Assembly (NCBI GenBank): GCA_000695325.1
Contig: AVPN01001381.1
Location: 1 to 23,309, forward strand
Length of the DNA: 23,309 nucleotides
Source: Pleurobrachia bachei
Lineage: Eukaryota > Ctenophora > Tentaculata > Cydippida > Pleurobrachiidae
Direction of reading: 5' to 3'
Below are positions 8,802-18,944 of this stretch, one piece after another (position 1 is the stretch's first letter; every line of letters starts with the position of its first letter). Below the pieces are notes generated by a model. It saw only the letters and a list, made by a program, of their open reading frames with translations, had not been told where the DNA came from and did not search any database. Position numbers and translations under genes: made by a program.

Positions 8802-11800
8802 ACTGTGCAGAGTGGGGTGGCTGGTCGGAGTGTGGTGAGGACTGCTGGCAAGAGAGGCAGTGTTCCCAGGGTCACCTCACTGATTCCCGTCTCTGTCCCG
8901 AGTGCCGGTGTGACGTGGGGACATGGTCTGAGTGGAGCACATGTGATTGTGTGAACAGATTCCGGGATAGAACACGGGTCCAACTTAGACCTCAGTTTGT
9001 TTGTCCGAGGTTTGTGGTGTTCCATGTTCGCCATTTCCATCTCCGCTTTAGATACACTAAGATACACACTTCCTTACTAAGTTCTTCACATCAGGGTATA
9101 CGAGAGAGAGCCATGTGACTGCCAGGAGAAACAAGTAGTTGGAAGTTCGGGGAGTGCAGCTGCCAGCCACCGCCTCCGTCCTGAACCGTTCAAAGTCAGA
9201 GACTTTACTGGCGGACATGACGTATCTACTGTGTGTGATGCTACCCCCTGGACAGAGTGGGCACAGTGTGGAACATGCGAGGGGGAATCATTTAGGTAAC
9301 TACCCTGATAGACCATGTATGATGTTCCCTTTTCTTCCCAATATATTTTTATTGGCGTGAGAAATTGGTTTAGTTTATCATCCTCCTCCCCCCCCCCCTC
9401 TGGCAGATCAAGGAAGAGGGACACATGTGAGGTGGAAGGAAGAGTCAAGGCTCTGTTGTGAGGGTGAGGAGAAAGAGAAGAGTCTATACCAGCGGATCAC
9501 CGATACTCTAACAGAAACTTGGTATGGAAGAAAGAAGGAAGGAAAGAAGGAAGATACTACTAAATCTAAGGACACTATATCTGATGCTGTAAAGGATATT
9601 GTATCACACAGAGTCTCTATAAAACTCGAGGACAACGCTCTGGATCATCTTGAGCATGACATGTCCCATAAGAGTGATGACGAAACACTATCTCACAGTG
9701 ATGACGAGATGGTTGATGATATCATGTCAGATCTAAACAGTATCGAGATGGAATATCAGGAACATACCCTCCAATCTTATTTCGGGTTAACTACCTTTGT
9801 GCCAAGCTGTGATTATGTTGCTAGAGAGGAGGATGGCTGCCAGTATGATGGAGAGGTGGGAGATTGGACTAACTGTGGAGGGGATGGGGCTAAGTACCGA
9901 GTAGTGGGGTCTACTACGTGCACCAAACCATTACTGCAGAGAGATGAGTGTGAGGGAGAGAGGACAGAGTGTGTTTATGGAACATGGGGAGGGTGGGGTA
10001 GATGCAATGTACAGTGTGGAACGGGTCTTCAGTTTAAATACCGCACCATTGCACGAGGTAAGCTGGTCACATCTTCGCATTTAGACCCTTCAATTATTTA
10101 CCAATTAGTTTCCTAATAGTCCCTCGCATTTAAACTGATTTACTCCAAACTACCCTACCCTCTTTGTCCAGGTGATTTATCGTGTACTGCAATGGCCAAG
10201 TTCAGGTTATGTCAGGGTGGTAGTTGTCCCTGTGAACTATCCCCCTGGTCAGAGTGGGGAGAGTGTGGGGGAAGCTGTCCTGATAACAGGTCCCGAATGA
10301 GACACCGTGATATTGTGTCCAACCCAGATGGAGCTGAGTGTGGGGCGAGAGAGGAGAGGGAGGAGTGTTTGTGTGGGTGTGGGGAGTGGGGAGAGTGGGG
10401 TGATTGTGATCCTTTATGCGAGGATGGTACCACAAACATGGATAACATGAAAACAACTCGATACAGGTGCGTGCTACTATTTAGATTTTAGATACAACAA
10501 TCTGCTATGAAATAGACATCCGTAGACCGTAATCCGCTCCCTAATCTTTTTCAAAGTATCGTTGCGAAGTATGTGTCTTGTATCCTACTGCACAATAACC
10601 AATTAACAGCTGCTTTCTGTTCAGGGTAAGAGACGGGGTTGGGTGTAATGAGAGGAAGAAGGACTATGCAGTAGACTGGCACCAAGAGGAACACTGTGTC
10701 TGGAATTGTCAGGTATTACACCAGATCCCACCCCCCCCCCTAGATCCAGAATAATAACACCCTCCCCCCTCTTTGGTTGACATAATTGTGACACTGCCTA
10801 ACTAATTGTTACCACCAGGTGGAGCCAAACCACTGTTTAGTATCTGAGTGGGAATCCTGGTCCAACTGCCCCTCGTGTGGGGAAGACGCCACACAAAACA
10901 GGACCAGGTTGCTACTGGTGTTCAGCAGTAGTTGTGATGTATCACTAGATGAAGTTAGGGATTGTAACCCTCCTCCTCCTCCCTGCCAAAGGTAGATCTT
11001 CTTGCTGTTTCTGGCACTGCTCCTAATCCCTCCTAAAAGCTAAAATCAAATATCGGTATCATGGTTCTCATTTTCCTTGTTTAAGGCCAGAGGGGGGGGG
11101 GTCCGAGGGTCAAAAATGGTACTTTTCTGAGGTTTACATATGTGATGTAACTCGGAAGTAGGGAAGTTTTTGGTGGGGTATCTGCACGCCAAGTGTATCA
11201 GAACCCCCTGTTTTTTGAGGTTAACTTTTACTCTTATTTGATTGTTAACCTCAATAATTCGGGTTCTGTTAGGCCTGTATGGACAAATTTGGTGTCAAAC
11301 GCTTGCTATAGAAGTAATGTTGACTTGTGGAAAGTTTCAGATCGTTACACCGACTGGTGGTTTAGAAATTTGAGGTTAACTGAATTTCGGAAAAGTTATA
11401 TTTTAGGCGCTTATTTTTGCCTCATTTTTCCATAGTCTATGTCGTTTCATTTGAGAACCACGCAGCTGTTAACCTCAGAACTTGGCAGGGATGTTCCTAG
11501 GATGGTCCTCTAGAAATTGGGGAGGGTGGGGTAGATGCAATGTACAGTGTGGAACGGGTCTTCAGTTTAAATACCGCACCATTGCACGAGGTAAGCTGGT
11601 CACATCTTCGCATTTAGACCCTTCAATTATTTACCAATTAGTTTCCTAATAGTCCCTCGCATTTAGACCAATTAACTCCAAACTACCCCCCCCCCCATTC
11701 TACAGGTGATTTATCGTGTACAGCAATGGCCAAGTTCAGGTTGTGTCAGGGTGGTAGTTGTCCCTGTGAACTATCGCCCTGGTCAGAGTGGGGCGAGTGT

Positions 11801-14800
11801 GGGGGAACATGTCCTGATAATAGGTCCCGACTGAGACACCGTGATATTGTATCCAACCCTGATGGTGCTGAGTGTGGGGCGAGAGAGGAGAGAGAGGAGT
11901 GTTTGTGTGGGTGTGGGGAGTGGGGAGAGTGGGGTGATTGTGATCCTTTATGCGAGGATGGTACCACAAACATGGATAACATGAAAACAACTCGATACAG
12001 GTACATTATATTACAACGATCCTCTGTGAATTGTGATACAACTAAACAGTAAACAGTGTCCTGTATCCTATTGCAGTAACCGACCGTTCTATTCAGGGTA
12101 AGAGACGGTGTTGGGTGTAATGAGAGGAAGAAGGACTATGCAGTAGATTGGCACCAGGAGGAGCACTGCGTCTGGAATTGTCAGGTATTTCACTGAATCC
12201 AGAACAATGCCCCCCCTCTATGTGGGTTCGTTGCCAGTGCTATGATAACACTACCTAACTCATTGTTACCCCATCAGGTGGAGCCTAACCACTGTCTAGT
12301 ATCTGAATGGGATTCCTGGTCCAACTGCCCCTCTTGTGGGGAGGACGCCACACAAAACAGGACCAGGTTACTACTGGTGTTCAGCAGTAGCTGTGAAGTA
12401 TCACTAGATGAAGTACGGGATTGCAACCCTCCCCCTCCTCCCTGCCAAAGGTAGATCTACTTGTTGTTTCTATCATTCATTTCATCCCAGTCCATCCTAA
12501 AAGCAAATAATAATGCATTGGCAATTGGCATCATGCTTCTAATTTCCATTGTTTGGATTCTTGTTTCTTTCTCCTAATCCCCCTGTATCTAGGTGCGAGG
12601 TAGGGGAGTGGAGTGGTTGGGGAGAGTGCAGTGTTGAGTGTGGTACAGGTATTGAGACAAGAGAGAGGAGGATTATTAAACATGATCAATGGGATGAAGG
12701 GTATTGCCCTGAGCTGGAGGAAACACGACCCTGCGACACAGGTACATTCTCACTGCAGAGTATTTAACAGGACCTGGTTATAGTTCTCACTGTTGAGTAT
12801 AAATAACAGGACCTGGTGGCTGGTATCTAGTTGGATTGTTGCACCTAAAGATGCAGCTGCAACAAGATTGTTACGGATCTTTATTATCCAGTAGCCCCCT
12901 TTAGAAATATTGATTTTCCTGCAGGTATTGAGTGTGTGGTGGTTGACTGTGAGGTGTCTGAGTGGGGAGGATGGCACACACAAGGCAGCACCCAGACTAG
13001 AGTCAGGGACATCATAGTGGAACCTGATAATGGAGGACAGCCATGCCCTTCCCTCGTGGAGGTAAGTCATAACATTTATCTGAAGAGGAATAAACTCTTT
13101 ACTGTCCTTTACTGTTTCCTATATTCCGGAAGTTCAGATTTATAAAAGACAAGAAAGTGAGCACTGTTTTACTAACACTACCTATCCCAGGAGAGGGACT
13201 GTAAGGGAGGAGAGTGTGATATAGATTGTATCATGTCACAGTGGTCAGTCTGGTCCCCCTGCCCTGCCTCATGTAGGAAGGAGGACACCCCTGCCCAGGA
13301 CCTGATACAAAATAGAACCCGGACCATCGAACAGGAGCCATCCGGAGGTATAACAGCTGATAGTTATAGAGACTAGAGAGTTGAGTTAGTTTTTTTAGAA
13401 TACATGTACATGCATGTATCGGTAGGTCGGAAGAAGCTCGACATTTCAAATACTAGTAAACTCCTATCTTTACAGTTGCTCACACCAAAACTTCTCTTCA
13501 GAAGGGGAACACTGTGTTTACAAGAAGGACTATAGAAAATGTAAACCCATGCCACCCGATTGTACGACTCAAAAGTGTGATGTAAGTGTAACCACTGACC
13601 TCCTCCTGCCCTACCATCCCAGCTCTCTCCTCCTACCCCCAACTGTTTCCTTGTGACCCTCTTCCCTGCTATACCCATTTAGCTATATTGACCCCATCTC
13701 GTGCAGTTATCTGACTGGGAGGAGTGGACGGTGGTACAATCTAAGCCGCTGATTATCCAGAAGAGAACCAGGGCCTACATAGGGTTCCCTCAGAAAACTA
13801 TATCCTGTCCAGACCCACTCTCTGAGGTAAGCTGCTGTGTGAGTTAGGATGAGTTTGCAATTACCACAATGATTACTTAGAGGTTCTCTGTATCTCTCTG
13901 ATTTCTACAAATCCACTGCCCCCTATATCAGATGAGGGACTGCTCCAGTGACCCCAAGTGTGTTCTGGACTGTTCAGTGAGTCAGTGGGGAGAGTGGGGT
14001 GGGTGCAGTGTACCTTGTCGCCCCAAACACGGCGATCAGGGGGTCAGGGTGAGGTCCCGAACTGTCCTTTATGAAGCAATCAATGGGGGCAAGACCTGTC
14101 CTGAACTTAGTGAGACGAGTGAATGTGTGGACATCAAACCTTGTCAAGATGATAACGATAATCGTGATGATGATGATAGCTATAGTGATGATAGCTATAG
14201 TGATGATGATTATTATTATGATGACGAAGGGACGACTGAACCAACATGTGAAGTAAGTACTTTAAACTTCCCTCCAACTCCCCTCTATTACCATGTAATT
14301 GTTTAACAACTTCTCCTCCTCCCCCCTTAAGTTGGGAGAGTGGGGTGACTGGAGTTCGTGTGGAGAGGACTGTTCCCAAACCAGATCCCGTATCCTGGAG
14401 AGTTGTGATGAAGATACCCAACAAAGGGGGTGTTGTGATAATGATGGAAGAAATGGAGACTTTGATGATCATAGTGATGTTGATGATGATACTCCAACGA
14501 AACCATGCATGGTACGTGCGTCAAGTTTAATATCTGTACTGTCTAGAACTGTCTGGATATCTAACACATTTCCTATACCGTAGTTACTAGTTACTACTAG
14601 TAACTAGTAATTCATTTTCTTATTCATTGATTCATTAATTTCAGATTGGGCCGTGGTCTGACTGGTCAGGGTGTAGTCCATCATGTGGTAAAGTACGGTT
14701 CAACAAAAGACACAGATCAGTTATTCTAATCTCCTCCACAGCTAACTGTCCCCCTTCTAAACAACACAAACCGTGTCCGGTAAGTTGCCCTAATTAGCTT

Positions 14801-14893
14801 AATTAGTGATTAATTATCTCTCAGTTATCCTGTAAAAACTAACATCCTCCCTCCTTCTAGGCAAAACTGTGTGGACCCGTTGGATCGGATTGA
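8802..14893 (+). CDS. Multi-TSP1-repeat secreted protein (5' end missing)
   Basis: Nineteen exons keep phase and encode about 1,184 codons: 8802-9009, 9095-9295, 9417-10057, 10172-10466, 10625-10712, 10819-10991, 11514-11590, 11706-12000, 12097-12184, 12278-12450, 12593-12741, 12925-13061, 13191-13347, 13502-13581, 13707-13826, 13932-14252, 14332-14511, 14645-14779, 14861-14893. They encode about 17-18 TSP1 modules with the usual W..W..C and R-rich strands (GWSECGEDC, WSEWGECGGSC, WSGWGECSVECGTG, WSDWSGCSPSCG). TSP1 modules bind glycosaminoglycans and matrix partners; the tryptophans are often C-mannosylated. No transmembrane segment is seen before the stop (ending AKLCGPVGSD), so a secreted matrix protein is inferred. 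Two acidic linkers interrupt the modules (exon 3, and the Asp/Tyr-rich end of exon 16). The third exon uses the second of two nearby acceptors. The signal peptide lies in an exon I could not find. Confidence 0.8.
9985..11085 (+). repeat. Internal TSP1-gene duplication, copy A
   Basis: From the last ~72 bases of exon 3 through exons 4-6 and about 90 bp of the next intron, this segment is repeated at about 11518-12556 (shift about 1533 bp). The exons are nearly identical, for example GGSCPDNRSRMRHRD here against GGTCPDNRSRLRHRD in copy B. The introns have diverged by indels and homopolymer changes. Confidence 0.9.
11086..11517. repeat. Unrelated insert between the duplicated TSP1 blocks
   Basis: About 430 bp with no counterpart in copy B. 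It begins near a run of ten G (about 11091-11100) and ends at CCTCTAGAAA. It carries TGAGGTTAAC at 11216-11225 and 11371-11380, and the reverse complement GTTAACCTCA at 11244-11253 and 11468-11477. It also supplies the 3' splice site (CCTCTAG, 11507-11513) for the partial exon that follows. Its open stretch 11193-11435 resembles no protein I know. It may be a small mobile element; clear ends and target duplication are not visible. Confidence 0.6.
11518..12556 (+). repeat. Internal TSP1-gene duplication, copy B
   Basis: Second copy of the TSP1 exon block. It contains a 5'-truncated exon 3 (coding from 11514 if spliced at 11513/11514), then full copies of exons 4 (11706-12000), 5 (12097-12184) and 6 (12278-12450). 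All retain splice sites and reading frame, and exon lengths are exactly those of copy A (295, 88 and 173 bp). Confidence 0.9.
14584..14610. repeat. Perfect 11-bp palindrome in an intron
   Basis: TTACTAGTTAC (14584-14594), a 5-bp loop, then GTAACTAGTAA (14600-14610), an exact reverse complement. It lies in the 133-bp intron between TSP1 exons 17 and 18. Such a hairpin could affect splicing or mark an old insertion footprint. Confidence 0.6.
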
Positions 14894-15506
14894 GCCACAA
14901 TTCCCCGCAGCCCTCAGAAGTACGCGCATGAATGACACGCGCGGTGTTTCTGACAAGATTAAAGCACACAACTGACGTCTCTCCCGTGCTTCTGACTGGA
15001 ATTCTGCTCCTTTTTGCCAGATGGAGTTGAACTCATCTTGGCAGACGGGTTCCAAACTCCTGCCAACTTCCATTTCCAGGAAGGCCAGAGACTATTTGTG
15101 GCAATTAGGACATTGTGTTCAGAGGAGGGGTCAAATTAAACCCCCTCAGATGGGACCCCTCTTTGGGACAATTTTTGACTGGCTGTGAATGTGAACTTGG
15201 GGACGTTTGTTATTTCAATTTGGTTACTTCGTTATTTTGTACACATATTATTTATTTTGACCCCCGTAACCACTTGTTTAGAATGCTCAAAACACTCAGT
15301 TCACAGTATTCTGAATTAATCTAACAGTAAAATTACACAAAACTAACTTACAAAACACACTGCACATTCACAGTTCGGTGCAGGCCTGCGGTCTAAAATA
15401 CAAAATCTTCACACAGTCAACAGAGTAAAGAAAAAAGAAATTAATGTGTCCTTCAGTAATCTGTAAACAACCCAAGTACTAGGAGTAGTGCCCCCTCCTC
15501 AATATA
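14894..15506. other. Convergent 3' region
   Basis: Between the TSP1 stop codon and the stop codon of the CC2D1-type gene on the other strand. No exon is seen. No canonical plus-strand AATAAA for the TSP1 gene was found; the minus-strand signal is listed separately. Confidence 0.5.
15251..15256 (-). terminator. Likely polyadenylation signal of the CC2D1-type gene
   Basis: TTTATT on the plus strand reads AATAAA on the minus strand, about 250 bp past the CC2D1-type stop codon at 15507-15509. The position fits a normal 3' untranslated region. Confidence 0.4.
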
Positions 15507-18325
15507 TTAGCCCCGCCTTGCAGCCCGGGGACTGGGACTGGGTCTGCCGGCCCGCTGCTGCTGAGGTACACCAAGAGATGGTGCTGGGTTGGAAGGGGCT
15601 CTACCAGACCGTCCTAATACCAGCCACTTCATATCAATCATCTCACATTGGGCTCCACCAACTGGCTGCCTTATCCTCAACTTTACCTCCAACCTGTAGT
15701 AGAATTGGGTGTTAGGGGATCTTGTGTTAGAGTTGGGTATTAGGGGATCGTGATGGTGTCATCTCTGAACCCCTTCATACCCTTGCCCTTCCTTGCTAAT
15801 AACATAGCCTAGTCACTAGTTATATCTAGCTTACTTGGTAGGTGTTTGTTTCCGTCCATCCAGTAAGGTGACTGCCTCGTGAATTTCAGCCAGGTTCTCC
15901 CAGTCAGTACACTTCACAGTTCCCGTACCTAGATCACCTGGTGTGTGGAGGGGTTAGTGGGAAGGCTGTAAACTCTAACCACTCCACACTTCCTAACCCC
16001 TCGAAGGGTTAGGATGTGGGGAGGGGTTAGGTAAGCCACAATATTCGGTAATTTGAGTTAGGAGTGTTGCACAATATCTTGTTAACTTGCAAACACCGAA
16101 TTACATACCTGGTTTCTTGAGGAATCCTCTGTCGTACCACAATGTCGCTTTCAAAGCACCCCTTTTAATCGCACGTGCAAATGACCGGGCTGTCCTGTCC
16201 CCAATGTCAACTCTAAACAGTTCAGCCAGTTCAGGGTTAATCCCACCCTTGTACCATTTGGTCTGGCCCTTAGTTGTTTTATCGGAGAGAGTGAACTCCC
16301 ATGTTACATAGACCTTGAGATCCTCTGGTTTCCAACCCTGACAGAGAGGGGGTTGGTTTAGATTGGATATAAAGGAGTAGGGGTGGAATATTGAAAAGAT
16401 AGTAGTGTGAATGAAGTAACCAGACGTAATATAAGTAAAGTGAATGAAGGGTAACACATGCAACACATACAGATGAAGAACAGGCGCCACGTTTCTAAAA
16501 CAGAGATATAGTTCTTAGAACACGTTAGATTGATTGGTTTGTTAGATCACGGAATTAGAATAGAAGAAGTTAGAGTTGTTGTGGTTATTATTCGTGATAT
16601 TAGCATGTAACAAAATTGATCCTGCAGTTGTTCTAGTGAAGTGAAACCTTGTCTTTACCTGGGGTAGTGGGACATTTAGTGCCCGAACTAGGACAATCTC
16701 TGCCTCTCTATCGGATAGTTGGGGACAGCACTTTAACAAGGGGAACTTGCACCCTTCGTACCGGTAGGGTGGTAGCCCCTTCTTCTGCTTGTAAATACCT
16801 GGAGAGGGGTGTATTGTTAGCATTCAGTGAGCCTTCCTGATCCAACTTAAAGCTGAACTCTTAGTTGTTGAATTGTGTAAGGTAACTCGAGCCTAAAGAT
16901 ACTGACCTTTCAAGTTGACCAAGTCTTTACTGAGATTCTGGTACTGTTGGGCGTAATGTTTGGCAGATGGGATGTCACCCAATTTCTCAAACGTAGTGGC
17001 GTTATTCTGACACAACTTTATCTAAACAGAGTAAGGTGTTAGAGAGAGATAAGAATACATGATCTGTCACGCCAATACTCTGACAGCGGTTCTAGGGTCA
17101 GGCAGCACAGGATAGGGACACAGGACGCTAAAACTAATTTATAATACTGGGGAATAATTGTGCAGTGTTTGGAACTGTACCTGGTGCTCAAGATCTGTAA
17201 CAAGTTGTGTGTATATCTCCTCTACGTCTCCTGACATCTCACCCATATCTATCACCTCACCACTCATCTGATATGTGAAGAGGGTATTAGTTTCAACGTC
17301 AAAAGGTCTATCACAAATGAAATTGCCCCATTTGTGTGTCTACTGTCTACTAAAGTGTGGGTTAGTTTCTAAGCAGCTGTGCTAACAACGTTTCTCCATT
17401 TGTACAACTAACATGTGGTAGTGTGTTTTGTCGAGACAGGACTTTCTTCTCGGGAGGAGAACTGAGACTGGGTGGAATGTTGGTCAAATCAACTGGAAGT
17501 CCCTTCCTACTAGCATCTATCATCTTATCAAATCCTTTACTTTGAGCCAGATACTTCTTCGCCCCAACCTAGACACAGGGAGTGGTAATTACAAGAGAGA
17601 CAAAGAAGCTGGAGAAAGGGGAATATTTCGAGATCAAGGAACAATAACAAAGTTCTTTTGTTATGTTCGAACCAGCAGGACGCGGCGGGAGAGAGTAAAC
17701 TTAAAGCAAGAGAAAGGTTTATAACTCACCAAGTCCCCTTCTTTGTGTAGTTTTAGAGCGTGATGTTTGTACTCTGTTTGTCGCTGCATCAACACCTACA
17801 AGATGGAACATGTTAGTTGGGAGTTTAGATGACTTCACAATCATACATGATACAGAGTATTCCAAAACAGCTATACTATACGCTAAACAGCTATCTAACT
17901 GACCTGTAGATTTCTGTCTGCAGCAGACATGGTAACAGTGGGGACAGGTCCTGCAGCTCTAGGAGTAGGGCGGGCCTGCTGGGTAGGTGCTGCTGCTGCT
18001 ACCATGTAACTAGGCGGGCTAACAGGATCAAAACCTAAAATCAGAGATATTATTGTTGAGTAAGGATTGGAGGATAGTAGAGAAGAAGTAAAAGTCTCCC
18101 CAAACCTCACATTAGATATATTTTCTACCCAGTGTCCTAAAAACACCAATTAATCCCACATGTACATCCCCTGCTTAGTGCCCAGCTCAACTAACAGCCC
18201 CCAAAGTACCCCCTCAATAACCTACCTGGTAGATCTGGTATGCTGGCAACATCGACAGGCTTCTTTAACTTCACCGCTTTCACAATATCATTGTGCTGTT
18301 CTATCAGTCGTATCAGTCGTCTAGC
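15507..18325 (-). CDS. CC2D1: CC2D1/Lgd-type protein, C-terminal half (DM14 plus C2)
   Basis: Ten in-phase exons on the minus strand (18226-18325, 17904-18034, 17730-17795, 17413-17568, 17181-17267, 16907-17021, 16659-16798, 16109-16337, 15835-15937, 15507-15693) encode 437 residues. They contain the end of one DM14 repeat (VKLKKPVDVASIPDLP) and a full one (LMQRQTEYKHHALKLH, then GDLVGAKKYL and KGLPVDLTNIP). Next come a helical region (FEKLGDIPSAKHYAQQY), then a C2 domain with DLKVYVTWEF, AIKRGALKATLWYDRG and HEAVTLLDGRK. The penultimate donor is CCAA/GTAAGC, giving the join PTKLEVKLRIRQP. CC2D1/Lgd proteins bind ESCRT-III CHMP4/Shrub and act in endosomal sorting. Relatives have about four DM14 repeats and are roughly twice as long, so the N-terminal half is missing here. 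The last exon carries an unusual Pro/Arg/Ala-rich extension after MIDMKWLVLG. Confidence 0.85.
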
Positions 18326-18703
18326 CTGGATAGAGGTAGGAGGGGGTAACAGAAGGCAAAAAGGTATTGCAATCCATACTCTTTAGTCTTTACTTCTTTA
18401 CCCTCATATAAACCCTTTACCCACACCCTTCCTTATAAAAGGACAGTCACGTTGATATGAAACCTATATTGTGCGGAGTTTTAAAATTCCAGCGGTACTG
18501 TCAAGTGATGAACTGTATCAGTATATCACTGCCATACAAAATTTTACACAAGTGTGGACTTCTTGACAGTCACACCTAGTAACTTATTGAGAAAGTTTAT
18601 GACGCGTTTTTAAGTAAAACTCAATACAGAGAAAGATATTAGTTACAGATATAATTTGAAGTACACTTGAAAAATAAAATCAAACAATTCACAAACACAC
18701 AAA
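18326..18703. other. Intergenic stretch with a possible CC2D1 first exon
   Basis: Little coding signal is seen. On the minus strand ATGAGG at 18402-18407 is followed by a donor (GTAAAG). Joined over a 76-bp intron to the first firm CC2D1 exon, it would read MRARRLIRL in frame. A TATA-like TTTTATAAGG on the minus strand overlaps 18432-18441, closer to the ATG than expected. This could be a minimal start for a shortened CC2D1 gene, but the evidence is only splice-site geometry. Confidence 0.3.
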
Positions 18704-18944
18704 CTACACTCTCGGCTCTTGTGCATCAGTCCGAGGAAGGAGGGGACAATAGTGTTCCGATCCGTTACTCGCCGTCTCCCCCTCCCTGATAAGCGACATG
18801 TACGTATGTTCATCAGGGACTGCATAGCTAGCAGGTCGGGAGGAGACTGCCCGCGATGTTGGCCTACCCTTCCCTCGGTCTAACTGGGCATACTCTTGAT
18901 CCATCCAGGGCTCTGGGAAGGGCGTGTACTCAGTGTCAGGGGGG
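18704..18944 (-). CDS. Continuation of the receptor tail in the neighbouring frame
   Basis: Right where the receptor frame stops (18936-18938), the next frame is open to 18704. It encodes about 77 tail-like residues: DTEYTPFPEPW, QEYAQL, a Ser/Arg-rich stretch, and HTYMSLI. The overlap lies over the homopolymer series G6-A4-C4-G5 (18939-18957 on the plus strand). Removing one base there would give a 1,231-residue receptor. YxxL-type motifs and proline-rich text suit a signalling or endocytic tail, so I think this was coding. It may be an assembly error, a real length variant, or a recent truncation. Confidence 0.55.

Noticed and set aside
9086-9448. 120-residue minus-strand frame over the TSP1 exons
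   Set aside because: Shadow of exon 2; no motifs, while the plus strand shows TSP1 Cys/Trp spacing.
11062-11460. TGGTTCTCA...TGAGAACCA as terminal repeats of a transposon
   Set aside because: The left copy belongs to intron sequence shared with the duplicate near 12530, so it predates the insert; the match is probably chance.
14134-14472. His/Tyr-rich minus-strand frames
   Set aside because: They are the complement of the GAT-rich acidic linker codons in TSP1 exons 16-17.
17428-17724. 98-residue plus-strand frame
   Set aside because: It overlaps the antisense of a CC2D1 exon with clear DM14 text and good splice sites.
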